Shown: positions 51,954-60,746, numbered from the stretch's first letter. The stretch is DNA of 64,000 nt from Clostridium sp. CS001 (GCF_020443565.1 NZ_JAIZZN010000012.1:1-64000); one strand, 5' to 3'. Numbers and translations are program-made. The notes: generated by a model not told the origin, from the sequence alone.

Positions 51954-54130
51954 TTAATTTTCATAGCCCTCATAGAATTTAAAACTGCAATTAGAGCAAC
52001 TCCTACATCACCAAAAACTGCTTCCCACATAGTTGAAATTCCAAAGACAGCCAAAACTAGAATAACTATCTTTACACTCAATGCGAATATAATGTTTTGC
52101 ATTACAATGGACTTTGTTTTTTTAGCAATCTTTATAGCCTCAGCAATCTTTGAAGGTTCGTCAGTCATTATTACTATGTCTGCTGCTTCTATTGCCGCAT
52201 CCGAACCTACCCCACCCATAGCTATTCCTATATCTGCTCTAGCTAAAACTGGTGCATCATTAATTCCATCACCTACAAACACTATCTTTCCCTTAGGAGA
52301 CTTTTGTTTATCTAGAGTTTCCAACTTTTCAACCTTCTCATGTGGAAGAAGTTCTGAGTAAACCTCATCTACACCTAACTTCTTTCCAATATTAGAAGCT
52401 ATATCTTTGTTGTCTCCAGTAAGCATAACTATTTTTTTAACTCCCATAGACTTTAAACTTTCTATAGCGTGAATAGAGTCTTCCTTTATCTCATCAGAAA
52501 TTATAATACTACCTGCATATTTTTTATCTATAGCTATATATATTATAGTACCTACATTTTCAGCCTTGCTGTAGGAAATGCTTTCACTATCCATTAGTTT
52601 GGAATTACCAGCTATAACATCTTTTCCTCTTATATTAGCTCTAAGGCCTTTCCCAGCTACTTCCTCAAAATCCCTAATATCCTCTTTGTTTACAGCCTTA
52701 TCATATGCTTTCAATATTGATATTGCAATTGGATGATTTGAGTAACTTTCTATATGGGCTGCATATTCCAATAATTCTTCCTTACTTATATCACTTTCTT
52801 CATGTATTTCTGTAACCTTAAATACTCCTTTAGTTAGTGTTCCTGTCTTATCAAAAACAACAACCTCAACGTTATTTAGTGCCTCCAAATAGTTTCCACC
52901 CTTAACTAAAATACCATTTTTAGATGCCCCACCTATTCCTCCAAAGAACCCTAGTGGAATAGATATTACTAAAGCACAAGGACAAGATACTACTAGAAAT
53001 ACCAGTGCTCTATATATCCACTCTGAGAAAGTAGCCCCAGGTATTAATAGAGGTGGTAATATTGCAAGGATCATTGCACTAATAACTACAATGGGGGTAT
53101 AGTATCTTGCAAATTTAGTTATAAACTTTTCTGTTGGTGCTTTTTTACTACTGGCATTTTGAACTAAATCTAAAATCTTTGCTAGAGTTGATTGTCCAAA
53201 CTCTTTATTTACTTCTATAGTTAACAATCCATTTTTGTTTATACATCCAGCTAGAATATCATCTCCACTTTTAACTTCCCTTGGCACAGATTCACCAGTT
53301 AATGCAGCTGTGTCTATCAATGATTTCCCTTCTATCACAATGCCGTCTAAAGGCACCTTTTCTCCCGGCTTTACTATGATAATATCTCCAATGTGTACTT
53401 CCTCTGGATCTAGTTTTACAATCTCATCATTAATTTTTTTATTTGCGTAGTCAGGTCTGATATCCATAAGTGCTGTTATGGATTTTCGTGATTTATTTAC
53501 AGCTACATCTTGGAAAAACTCCCCTACTTGGTAAAAAAGCATAACACCAACGCCTTCTGCAAATTGTCCAATAGAAAAAGCTCCTACAGTAGCAAGTGCC
53601 ATTAAAAAATTCTCATCAAAGACTTGACCTCTTAATATATTTTTTATAGCTATTAAAAGTACTTCTCCACCAATCAATAAATAACTTGTAAAGAATAGCG
53701 CAAACTCAACTAAATTGTTAAACTTAAATATAATTGCTATGGTAAAAAGTACTACCCCCATTAAAAAAGTTATAATTTTAGTTTTGTTATTCTCTTCATC
53801 ATCATCATGTGTATGTGAATGGCTATGATCGTGATCATGAGTATGACTATGATTATGCTGTTTGTCATGATTTTCAATCTTTTTTATGGTGCTAGGTATA
53901 ACTTTAACATCTGGTTCTAACCTCTTAACTATCTTTTTTACTTCCTCTATAACAGTTAATATCTTTTCTTCATCTTCATTTTGAAATTGAAGTACCAAGT
54001 TTTTATTAACAAAATTTACATTGGCATCTACCACCCCATCTATTTTCTTACATTGAGCTTCAATTTTATTTGCACAATTAGCACAACCCAGCCCTTTCAA
54101 AATAAATTCCCTTTTTATTGTAGTCTCCAT
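51950..54130 (-). CDS. cadA: Heavy-metal P1B-type ATPase (Cd/Zn/Pb exporter, CadA-like)
   Basis: 726 residues. N-terminal HMA domain with GLGCANCANKIEAQ, then a His/Asp-rich linker (HNHSHTHDHDHSHSHTHDDD), eight helices with the ion site SCPCALVI, phosphorylation site DKTGTLT, and GDGINDAPVLARADIGIAMG. CPC without further motifs and the His-rich linker fit zinc/cadmium/lead transport. Start at ATG 54130 (METTIKREF) behind GTGGGGG. It follows a CadC-type repressor gene by 46 bases, so metal-induced expression is expected. A copy of the TTAACAAC repeat abuts its stop. Confidence 0.9.
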   Translation of the reverse strand: METTIKREFILKGLGCANCANKIEAQCKKIDGVVDANVNFVNKNLVLQFQNEDEEKILTVIEEVKKIVKRLEPDVKVIPSTIKKIENHDKQHNHSHTHDHDHSHSHTHDDDEENNKTKIITFLMGVVLFTIAIIFKFNNLVEFALFFTSYLLIGGEVLLIAIKNILRGQVFDENFLMALATVGAFSIGQFAEGVGVMLFYQVGEFFQDVAVNKSRKSITALMDIRPDYANKKINDEIVKLDPEEVHIGDIIIVKPGEKVPLDGIVIEGKSLIDTAALTGESVPREVKSGDDILAGCINKNGLLTIEVNKEFGQSTLAKILDLVQNASSKKAPTEKFITKFARYYTPIVVISAMILAILPPLLIPGATFSEWIYRALVFLVVSCPCALVISIPLGFFGGIGGASKNGILVKGGNYLEALNNVEVVVFDKTGTLTKGVFKVTEIHEESDISKEELLEYAAHIESYSNHPIAISILKAYDKAVNKEDIRDFEEVAGKGLRANIRGKDVIAGNSKLMDSESISYSKAENVGTIIYIAIDKKYAGSIIISDEIKEDSIHAIESLKSMGVKKIVMLTGDNKDIASNIGKKLGVDEVYSELLPHEKVEKLETLDKQKSPKGKIVFVGDGINDAPVLARADIGIAMGGVGSDAAIEAADIVIMTDEPSKIAEAIKIAKKTKSIVMQNIIFALSVKIVILVLAVFGISTMWEAVFGDVGVALIAVLNSMRAMKIN

Positions 54131-54176
54131 TTCATCCCCCACTTTCAATAGTTATTATGTATTTTATTATATAATA

Positions 54177-54539
54177 TTATTTCAATTCCTTTATGTGTGT
54201 AAGTCCTTGATCAAAAATTTGTTTAACATGTTCATCATCTAAAGAATAGTATACAACTTTGCCTTCTTTTCTATACTTTGCAAGCCTAGCATTTTTAAGC
54301 ACACGAAGTTGATGTGAAATAGCTGATTGACTCATATTAAGAAGAGCTGCTATGTCACAAACACACATTTCAGTTTCAAATAACACACAAAGAATTCTAA
54401 TCCTTGTACTGTCTCCAAAAACTTTAAAAAGCTCTGCTAAATCATATAAAGTTTCTTCCTTTGGTATTGATGCTCTTACTTTCTCCACTATATCTTCATG
54501 TATAGTAGAACAAGTACAAATCTCTATATTCTTTTCCAT
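54177..54539 (-). CDS. cadC: ArsR/SmtB-family metal repressor, CadC-like
   Basis: 120 residues from ATG 54539 (GGAGG upstream). The winged helix shows DSTRIRILCVLFETEMCVCD, AALLNMSQSAISHQLRVLK and GKVVYYSLDDEHV. Cys in the N-terminal CTC and in CVCD of helix alpha-3 form the CadC-type metal site, which releases DNA on binding Cd, Pb or Zn. It precedes the ATPase gene in one operon, and its likely operator overlaps the -10 of the promoter just upstream. Confidence 0.9.
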   Translation of the reverse strand: MEKNIEICTCSTIHEDIVEKVRASIPKEETLYDLAELFKVFGDSTRIRILCVLFETEMCVCDIAALLNMSQSAISHQLRVLKNARLAKYRKEGKVVYYSLDDEHVKQIFDQGLTHIKELK

Positions 54540-54557
54540 ATTCTTACCTCCATTCAT

Positions 54558-54616
54558 ATGAACATATGAGCTATTGTTCATGTGTTCATTATAAAACATG
54601 AACTAATGCTTGTCAA
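54558..54616 (-). promoter_or_regulatory. Promoter and ArsR-type operator of cadC-cadA
   Basis: On the minus strand TTGACA (54611-54616) and TATAAT (54588-54593) are exactly 17 bases apart. From the -10 on, ATGAACACATGAA ... TTCATATGTTCAT form an imperfect inverted repeat (54558-54589), the arrangement of known CadC/ArsR operators. Confidence 0.85.
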
Positions 54617-54635
54617 TAATAAATAATTACGACTT

Positions 54636-54671
54636 TAAAAGACTATTGAATACTTGCCAATAGCCTTTTAA
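54636..54671 (-). terminator. Terminator after surE
   Basis: AAAAGGCTATTG pairs with CAATAGTCTTTT on the minus strand, nine bases past the surE stop. Confidence 0.75.
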
Positions 54672-54680
54672 AATTATGAA

Positions 54681-55433
54681 TTAGAACCATTGACTTACTT
54701 TATTTAATATTTTAAAGTTAGTTAAATCATAGTGAAGTGGTGTTACGGTAACATACCCTTCTTTAAAATATATGGTGTCAGAGTCATCCTCTTGGAAATC
54801 CTTTACTTTTCCTTTGATTTCGTAACTCTTTTCATTATTCTCACCAATAGTTTCTATATAACAATTGTTATATAGTCTGCTACCAATTTTACATACCTTA
54901 ATGCCCTTTATTTCATTTTCTTGTAGTAACGGAATATTTACATTTAAAACAATATCACTTTCCATATTATTCTCTTGCGCCTTTTGCAATATTTCATTAG
55001 CGTATTTAGCCGCCGTTTCATATGTTTCTATATCCTTCGTAACCTCCATAGAAATCGCTATAGAAGATATTTTATAAATGGCTGCTTCAATGGCTGCAGA
55101 AACTGTACCCGAATATAAAACATCCGTACCAAGATTTATGCCTTTGTTAATACCCGATATCACCATGTCTATTTTCTCATCAATGAGCTTACTAATTGCT
55201 ATCTTTACACAATCAGCTGGTGTCCCATCCACACTATAAGCTTTTGATATTAACCCATCTAGTTTTACCTCTCTTACAACAAGTGGTCTTGTAAGCGTTA
55301 TTGAATGCCCACATGCGCTTCTCTCATTATCTGGTGCCACAACAATTACTTCATGGTTCTTCTCAAGCTCTTTTACCAATGCATATATCCCTTTTGCATT
55401 TATACCATCATCGTTTGTAATCAATAATCTCAT
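54681..55433 (-). CDS. surE: 5'/3'-nucleotidase SurE
   Basis: 250 residues. It opens MRLLITNDDGINAKGIYAL with the metal-binding NDD; further motifs are APDNERSACGHSITL, SVDGTPADCVKIAI and SGINKGINLGTDVLYSGTV. It dephosphorylates nucleoside monophosphates. Single gene; AGGAGG before the ATG. A perfect 25-base palindrome lies 71 bases upstream. Confidence 0.93.
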   Translation of the reverse strand: MRLLITNDDGINAKGIYALVKELEKNHEVIVVAPDNERSACGHSITLTRPLVVREVKLDGLISKAYSVDGTPADCVKIAISKLIDEKIDMVISGINKGINLGTDVLYSGTVSAAIEAAIYKISSIAISMEVTKDIETYETAAKYANEILQKAQENNMESDIVLNVNIPLLQENEIKGIKVCKIGSRLYNNCYIETIGENNEKSYEIKGKVKDFQEDDSDTIYFKEGYVTVTPLHYDLTNFKILNKVSQWF

Positions 55434-55503
55434 TTTTGTTCCTCCTATAATTTTTATAATGCTACTTTATTAATAATTACAATCCAAGTTTAAAATGATA
55501 AAT

Positions 55504-55528
55504 ATACAATGATCATTGATCATTGTAT
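55504..55528. promoter_or_regulatory. Perfect palindrome upstream of surE
   Basis: ATACAATGATCA-T-TGATCATTGTAT, 12-base arms about one central base. The position before surE suggests an operator, but no regulator is known and the gene's start lies 71 bases away. Confidence 0.45.
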
Positions 55529-55733
55529 CAATTAAAGCTGATTTTTTATTTATTTTAATGACCATTATATATTAATTATATATTTTATAAGAATAAATAT
55601 CTATGAGCAAATAGCAATTCACTAACAACTTGCCATAATATTTGGTTTTTCAAATTACTTAAACTTCATTGGTTCTTTATTTACAATTGTTATTTTCAAT
55701 CATTAGTTGTTAACCGTCCCTACTTGTTACGTT

Positions 55734-55768
55734 AAAAAAGATTGACAGATTAAACTGCCAACCTTTTT
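55734..55768 (-). terminator. Terminator after the four-repeat protein gene
   Basis: AAAAAGGTTGGCAG / CTGTCAATCTTTTTT on the minus strand with G-T pairs. Confidence 0.7.
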
Positions 55769-55791
55769 ATGTTTTTTTCTACCTCCATGCT

Positions 55792-57183
55792 TTAATATTG
55801 CTTTATTACAACAACTTTTTCTGCAAACCCAATTGGTGGTAGGCTTCTAGTTACTATTCCCCCATAATATGCTACAACCTTAGAACCCTTTTTAATATCA
55901 TCTACTTTAAGTTGTTTGCCTGTTTTAAAATCTACAATTTTAGTTTTCTCACTTATATTAAGAACAATATTATCAAATCCACTTTCCCCTAATCTTTCAC
56001 CTTTTACTTCAATTCTGTTTTCTTTTTTGTCTTGTGATGTATAAATATTATCCACAGTTCCCATTGTACCCATTTCATATTCTGTATCAGAAACAACTAT
56101 TTTTTTCGCACTTCCTATTGGAGGTAGACTTTTAGAAAGTATCCCATCATAGTAGACCTTCACTTTTACATCATTTTTAATTGAGTCTATTGTTAATTTT
56201 TTACCGCTTTTTTCGCTTATAATTTCAGTTTTAGAATTTATAATAAAGTTTATGCTACTATAGATATTATCTTCATATTTTTCATCCTTAATGGATATCA
56301 TAATCTCATTTTTGCTTCCTTCAAGAATATCAATATCCTTGTTCAACCCAGTAGCTGTAACACTTAATTCTTTATCTTGTTTCTTAGACAGTATAATAAC
56401 TTTTTCAGGAGTTGCTATAGGTGGTATACTCCTAGTTGTAATATCATAATAGGCTAACACTCTAACCCCTTTTTTTATAGCCTTATAGCTTACTTCTTTG
56501 CCAGTTTCGCTATCTATAATTTCAGTTTTTTTACTTATGATAAGGTTAGTATCTATTTCACTATCCATAACCGCCATGATCTCTTTTCTTGTTTTATCTT
56601 CTTTATCTTCTTTATCTTCTTTATCTTCTTTATCGTCCCTATCATCTTTATCTTTTTTATCATCCTTATCTTTTAGAATTTCCTTATTTTCTTTCATTAA
56701 AGAAACATCAGTAATTATTCCATAATTGTATAATTCACATTCTTCATTATCTTGTTCTACGATTATCATTGTAGCAGTGCTCATTGGTGGAATACTGGCA
56801 GTAACCGCTGGTCCGTAATAAGCCTTAACTTTTATCCCATTTTTAATGTCACTTACACTTAATCTTTTACCATCTTTTGTACTTATTATCTCGGTATCCT
56901 CATTTACATTTAGTATTATTTTATCATTAATTCCAGTATTCAACTTATTGTTTTTGATATTAAATCTAAATCCACTTAAGGACGATTTCACATCTGATAC
57001 AACTCCTTCTGCACTGACAAAATATATTTGTGGTTTCTTCTCGCTAATTCCTTGAATTTTAGCGTTAGTATCATTCCTCGTACTAATTAGATTACTTGTA
57101 GTACTTGCAGATGCTAAAATAGAATTTCCAGTTATAAATATTCCTAACATTAATATGGCCATTGTTTTCTTTGTAAACTTCAT
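55792..57183 (-). CDS. Secreted protein with four repeats of an unknown domain
   Basis: 463 residues. Signal peptide (MAILMLGIFITGNSILASAS) and then four copies, spaced about 90-105 residues, of a motif: TEI(I/V) + about 10 residues with G + K...IK.G.KV.AYY + SIPP(M/I) or SLPPIG + A.K..V. Examples are VKAYYGPAVTASIPP, VLAYYDITTRSIPP, VKVYYDGILSKSLPP and VVAYYGGIVTRSLPP. Between copies one and two is a charged spacer rich in Lys-Glu-Asp, encoded by a 9-base tandem repeat. I do not know a name for the family; the fold is probably beta. Single gene with its own terminator. Confidence 0.7.
   Translation of the reverse strand: MKFTKKTMAILMLGIFITGNSILASASTTSNLISTRNDTNAKIQGISEKKPQIYFVSAEGVVSDVKSSLSGFRFNIKNNKLNTGINDKIILNVNEDTEIISTKDGKRLSVSDIKNGIKVKAYYGPAVTASIPPMSTATMIIVEQDNEECELYNYGIITDVSLMKENKEILKDKDDKKDKDDRDDKEDKEDKEDKEDKTRKEIMAVMDSEIDTNLIISKKTEIIDSETGKEVSYKAIKKGVRVLAYYDITTRSIPPIATPEKVIILSKKQDKELSVTATGLNKDIDILEGSKNEIMISIKDEKYEDNIYSSINFIINSKTEIISEKSGKKLTIDSIKNDVKVKVYYDGILSKSLPPIGSAKKIVVSDTEYEMGTMGTVDNIYTSQDKKENRIEVKGERLGESGFDNIVLNISEKTKIVDFKTGKQLKVDDIKKGSKVVAYYGGIVTRSLPPIGFAEKVVVIKQY
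56596..56634 (-). repeat. 9-base tandem repeat inside a gene
   Basis: The unit ATCTTCTTT (plus strand) is repeated more than four times without change, coding Lys-Glu-Asp repeats in the secreted four-repeat protein. Copy number changes would keep the frame. Confidence 0.8.
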
Positions 57184-57452
57184 AATAATCCCTCCAATAT
57201 TATAATCTCAATGTAAAATCCATTAATATTCCAATACAATTTTTACTCTTTCACTAAATAGACGACACATTCCAAAAAATCGTTTCAAATCTAATTACAA
57301 ATTTTCAATATAAAGTAATATAAATATTTTTTATCAAACAAAAGGAATTAATATATCTTCCAAAATTCACATACATTTTTTACATATTTATTCTATAAAA
57401 CCAATGGTTTAAATATATCCTTTTAAAACCCTTAAATGCACAATCAATCTTG
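57184..57452. other. Intergenic sequence before the glycine riboswitch
   Basis: About 270 bases, AT-rich, with no gene seen. The promoter of the four-repeat protein gene is presumably here on the minus strand. Confidence 0.5.
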
Positions 57453-57481
57453 TTGACATTAGTAAACTTTATTAATAAAAT
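57453..57481 (+). promoter_or_regulatory. SigA promoter of the riboswitch-permease transcript
   Basis: TTGACA (57453-57458) and TAAAAT (57476-57481) are 17 bases apart, about 40 bases before the aptamer. Confidence 0.75.
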
Positions 57482-57522
57482 TATTAATTATAATATAAAT
57501 ATATTTATGGATGATAATTATT

Positions 57523-57700
57523 GGAGATATCTTTTTAGATAACCGTAGAAGAAAGAAATAATACTTTACTCAAGGTTTATTTCGAAACTTTCAGGTCCGA
57601 TACAATAATTTGACATACCCCTGGAGAGACTACTTAAATGTGGCATCAACGGAGCAACTTAGATTATTTCTAAGGAAACTTTCAGATAAAAGGACAGGGA
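57523..57700 (+). promoter_or_regulatory. Tandem glycine riboswitch
   Basis: The second aptamer is clear: TGGAGAGACTAC, GGCATCAACGGAGCAAC, a variable hairpin (CTTAGATTATTTCTAAG), GAAACTTTCAGATAAAAGGA, CAGG. A degenerate first aptamer precedes it: TTGGAGATATC, CCGTAGAAGAAAGAAA, GAAACTTTCAGGTCCGATAC and TTTGACATACCCC. The order and the short link agree with the gcvT tandem type. It is followed by a terminator that uses the last bases of the aptamer, as in glycine-activated switches. The target gene is the permease at 58011. Confidence 0.85.
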
Positions 57701-57746
57701 GTAAGAAGGCATTATTTTTGATGCATTTTTACTCCCTGTCTTTTTA
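57694..57746 (+). terminator. Riboswitch-controlled terminator
   Basis: GACAGGGAGTAAGAAGGC pairs with GCATTTTTACTCCCTGTC, then TTTTTAT. The left arm starts within the end of the second glycine aptamer. Confidence 0.9.
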
Positions 57747-57750
57747 TATT

Positions 57751-57890
57751 TTAACAACATTTTGGAAGCTTCAAGTCTGCCATCTTCTATAAGTTGCAGT
57801 TGTCTAGCCCGGAAAGGTTACTTTGGTGGTAGTCTAAATCTGCTTCCAAAGTTGTTAATATTGCAGCATCGCAGATGATGATTTAATTAT
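57751..57890. repeat. TTAACAAC repeat family, full copy C
   Basis: TTAACAACATTTTGGAAGC at 57751 and GCTTCCAAAGTTGTTAA ending 57858 are near-perfect inverted repeats; the extension ATTGCAGC-TCGCAG and GATGATTTAATTA follows. It matches copy B at about nine in ten positions by eye. It is wedged between the riboswitch terminator and the permease gene, so it lies in the permease leader. Confidence 0.85.
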
Positions 57891-58010
57891 TATTTCAGAA
57901 GAAAATTTGCTGATTTATCATTCTTGTGAAAATCTTAGTTAATGTGCTAGACAATCTTTCAAAGTTAATTTTCATTACTAAAAAACTTAAAAAAGAAAGG
58001 ATGATTTATT

Positions 58011-59345
58011 TTGCAAGCATCAAAAAAGTTAAATACTAACAGTAATTTGCCTAAAACACTAAAAAAAGAAATTGGTTTAAGAGAAGCTATAACAATAGTT
58101 GTAGGAATGGTTATAGGTTCAGGAATTTTCTTTAAGCCCTCAATTGTCTTTAATAATGCTGGTTCTCCAATGCTCGGAATACTTGCTTGGATAGTAGGTG
58201 GTATTATTACAATGGCCTCAGCTCTTACAATAGCTGAAATTGCAGCCGCTATTCCTAAAAGTGGAGGTATCTTTATATATCTTAAAGAACTTTATGGTGA
58301 AAAGTGGGCCTTTCTATTTGGCTGGGTACAAACTGTGGTCTATGTTCCTGCTGCTTCAGCTGCATTAGCAATAGTCTTAGCAACTCAAGCTACTAATTTT
58401 ATACCTATGAGTGGACTTTCTCAAAAATTATTTGCAATATCCATGATATTAATTATCACCATAGCAAATGTTGTATCAACAAAACTTGGTGGTAAAATTC
58501 AATTTGTCGCAACTATTGCAAAACTAATTCCAATTTTTATTATCATAGCTTTAGGGCTTATTAAAGGAACAGCTCATAGTTTCTCAATGCCAGTAGGAGA
58601 CATCGCCGCTGGTGCTGGTTTTGGAGCAGCTATGCTTGGCACACTTTGGGCCTATGATGGCTGGGTAGGCGTAGCCAATATAGCAGGAGAGCTTAAAAAT
58701 CCTAAAAAAGACCTACCACGTTCTATAATCTTAGGGTTAATCGTTATTATAATAGTTTATGTTTTATTCAACTTAGCAATTTTAAACATACTCCCTATAA
58801 AATCAATTATAAGTTCTAATAAAGTAGCTTCTGAAGCTGCAACAATCTTATTTGGAAAATCCGGTTCACTATTTATCGCTGCCGGTATACTAATTTCAAT
58901 CTTTGGAACATTAAATGGCTACCTAATGACAGGTGTTAGAATACCTTTTGCAATGGCACAAGATAAACTTTTACCGTTTAATAAGTTCCTTGGAAAAGTT
59001 AATGAAAAATATGAAACTCCCTTAAACGCTTTTGTTTTCGAAATAGGACTTGCTTGTTTATATGTATTCAGTGGTTCTTTTGACAACTTAACAAATCTTG
59101 TTACCTTTGTTTTATGGATTTTCTTCACAATGGCAGTAGCTGGTATCTTTATATTAAGAACAAAACATAAAGATTTAGATAGGCCATACAAAGTACCATT
59201 ATACCCAATAGTTCCAATGGTAGGAATTATTGGAGGTATATATATTCTAGTAAGTACGCTTATGACTGATACATCAAATGCACTTATAGGAATTGTAATA
59301 ACTTTGATTGGATTGCCTGTATATTGGTATATAAAAAAGAAATAA
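58011..59345 (+). CDS. APC-family amino acid permease under glycine riboswitch
   Basis: 444 residues, twelve helices; TTG start behind AAAGGATGA. The first helix is ITIVVGMVIGSGIFFKPSIV, followed by AAIPKSGGIFIYLKELYG and the LAT/SteT-like helix 6 segment LWAYDGWVGVANIAGELKNP. SteT of Bacillus subtilis exchanges serine and threonine. The glycine riboswitch makes glycine or a related small amino acid a likely substrate or signal, possibly for export or exchange when glycine is high. Monocistronic, with strong terminator. Confidence 0.85.
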   Translation: MQASKKLNTNSNLPKTLKKEIGLREAITIVVGMVIGSGIFFKPSIVFNNAGSPMLGILAWIVGGIITMASALTIAEIAAAIPKSGGIFIYLKELYGEKWAFLFGWVQTVVYVPAASAALAIVLATQATNFIPMSGLSQKLFAISMILIITIANVVSTKLGGKIQFVATIAKLIPIFIIIALGLIKGTAHSFSMPVGDIAAGAGFGAAMLGTLWAYDGWVGVANIAGELKNPKKDLPRSIILGLIVIIIVYVLFNLAILNILPIKSIISSNKVASEAATILFGKSGSLFIAAGILISIFGTLNGYLMTGVRIPFAMAQDKLLPFNKFLGKVNEKYETPLNAFVFEIGLACLYVFSGSFDNLTNLVTFVLWIFFTMAVAGIFILRTKHKDLDRPYKVPLYPIVPMVGIIGGIYILVSTLMTDTSNALIGIVITLIGLPVYWYIKKK

Positions 59346-59416
59346 TGTAGGTTAGAAGATGTGCAATATCATTGTCTACTTACAGTAGCGATGTAAAATA
59401 TTAAGAATATTGTCAT

Positions 59417-59456
59417 AAAAGTAAGGAGCTAACTGCAAAGTTAGCTCCTTACTTTT
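59417..59456. terminator. Strong bidirectional terminator
   Basis: AAAAGTAAGGAGCTAACT pairs with AGTTAGCTCCTTACTTTT around four bases. Serves both the permease gene and the 59455 gene. Confidence 0.9.
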
Positions 59457-60111
59457 ATTCTTTTGTAGATTGATCTATGAAGGATTTTGCAAGAGCTACT
59501 GTTTCATCCATTGAAAGTTCATTGTCTGTGAGAAAACCTATTGAGTAGTAGACCTCATTTGAAGACCAGAAAAATGTATGTGCAGTTTTAATATCTGTTG
59601 GCTTCTTAGTCATATCTTGTTGAGTAATATCATTCTTCTCTATCAAAGGATATGATGGAAATTGTACTTCATGCCAATAGCCTAGTGTACCATTTAAATC
59701 TACTTTTATTGATGGGGATGAGGAAAGTAGATTTTTTATTTCTACTGAAATGGGCGCAATAGAAATACTTAATTGAGTTTTATCATTAATATATTGTGCT
59801 TCAACGCCTCTTGTTGGTGCATAGGTAGATAGGCTATTAAATATAGCTTCATCATCAATTGCCTTAAGCATATTCGCTTGAAGCTTTTGATTATCTTCAT
59901 AAGTCATTTTATTTAGGTGAATTGATTCAGATTTATAAGTAAGCTTCATATCGTTACAAAGGGCTTTTGGGAAAAAAACTTGAAATCCAACCTTTTTTGT
60001 GAGGTCATTATCACTTAAGATTGTACCTTTTCCAGCTGATGGATATATTTCATTACCTTTTAATTTTAATTCCTTTCTAATTCTTTCTTCAAAGTCTTGC
60101 TTATTTTCCAT
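59455..60111 (-). CDS. Hypothetical protein, companion of a lost ECF sigma factor
   Basis: 218 residues, no signal peptide or membrane helix. N-terminus [20 protein letters not shown] looks like the cytoplasmic part of anti-sigma proteins; the remainder ([40 protein letters not shown]) looks like a DUF4367-type outer domain. The membrane helix that should join them is missing, suggesting an internal deletion. It overlaps by 11 bases the end of an ECF sigma relic, the same coupling as at 40119. Probably no longer works as an anti-sigma factor. Confidence 0.55.
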   Translation of the reverse strand: MENKQDFEERIRKELKLKGNEIYPSAGKGTILSDNDLTKKVGFQVFFPKALCNDMKLTYKSESIHLNKMTYEDNQKLQANMLKAIDDEAIFNSLSTYAPTRGVEAQYINDKTQLSISIAPISVEIKNLLSSSPSIKVDLNGTLGYWHEVQFPSYPLIEKNDITQQDMTKKPTDIKTAHTFFWSSNEVYYSIGFLTDNELSMDETVALAKSFIDQSTKE

Positions 60112-60451
60112 GATCTACGCACTCCTTTTCAGTATAATTTGTTTTTATAACAGGCACTTTTACATCTTCTCCAATAATGTGTCTTAGCTGCTTTTTTGCA
60201 TTATGAAGTCTGGATTTAACTGTTCCTTCAAAACATCCAAGGACTTTTGAGATATCTTTAATAGTCATATCATTAAAATAATATAAAACTATAACTGTTC
60301 TCCAACCTGTTCTAGTTACTATTTTGTAGAACCATACATCAAAAGTTTTAATATTCTTTAATGTTTTTATAGAGTGAAAGCATTGAATAAATGATTCCTG
60401 TACGATATCCTCTGCAAGTGTTCTATCAAGTCTACCTTATCCATATTTCAT
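60101..60451 (-). pseudogene. Remnant of an ECF sigma factor gene
   Basis: A frame ending at 60101 reads [20 protein letters not shown] (region 2), then [11 protein letters not shown] joined directly to [19 protein letters not shown] and [20 protein letters not shown] (region 4). The start of region 2 is lost: ATG 60451 is followed after four codons by TAA. The linker between regions 2 and 4, with some 50 residues, is deleted. Clearly a decayed sigma gene. Confidence 0.82.
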
Positions 60452-60708
60452 CTCCCCTTTCTTTTTTTGGAGTTCATATATATATAATAAGAGTGTATTA
60501 CATATTAGTAAAAGGTTCATCAATATTAAAAAAAATTATAAATTTATGTAATTAATGTTATGATGCAGGCATTTATGTGTTATCGAGATATAATATAATG
60601 ATTTTGTAAGTAAGAAGTGGATTATGTTGATAAGATGCAAATCTCAATGACATTAAACTGAATAGAGTTGATATTAGCTAGTATATTCATATATCATATA
60701 ATAAAAAT
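60452..60708. other. AT-rich intergenic region
   Basis: About 260 bases before the pepF terminator; I see no gene, repeat or RNA motif in it. Confidence 0.5.
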
Positions 60709-60738
60709 AAAAAGATATATTCAATAATATACCTTTTT
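60709..60738 (-). terminator. Terminator after pepF
   Basis: AAAAAGGTATATT / AATATATCTTTTT with 4-base loop on the minus strand. Confidence 0.75.
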
Positions 60739-60746
60739 ATGTCTCC

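Larger units (their letters stand above)
55434..55791. other. Intergenic region with a 25-base palindrome
   Basis: Some 360 AT-rich bases. It contains the palindrome at 55504-55528, the terminator of the 55792 gene, and no coding frame that I can support. Confidence 0.5.

Noticed and set aside
52092-53450. Plus-strand open frames opposite the P-type ATPase
   Set aside because: Low-complexity Ser/Ile-rich shadows of a well-supported gene.
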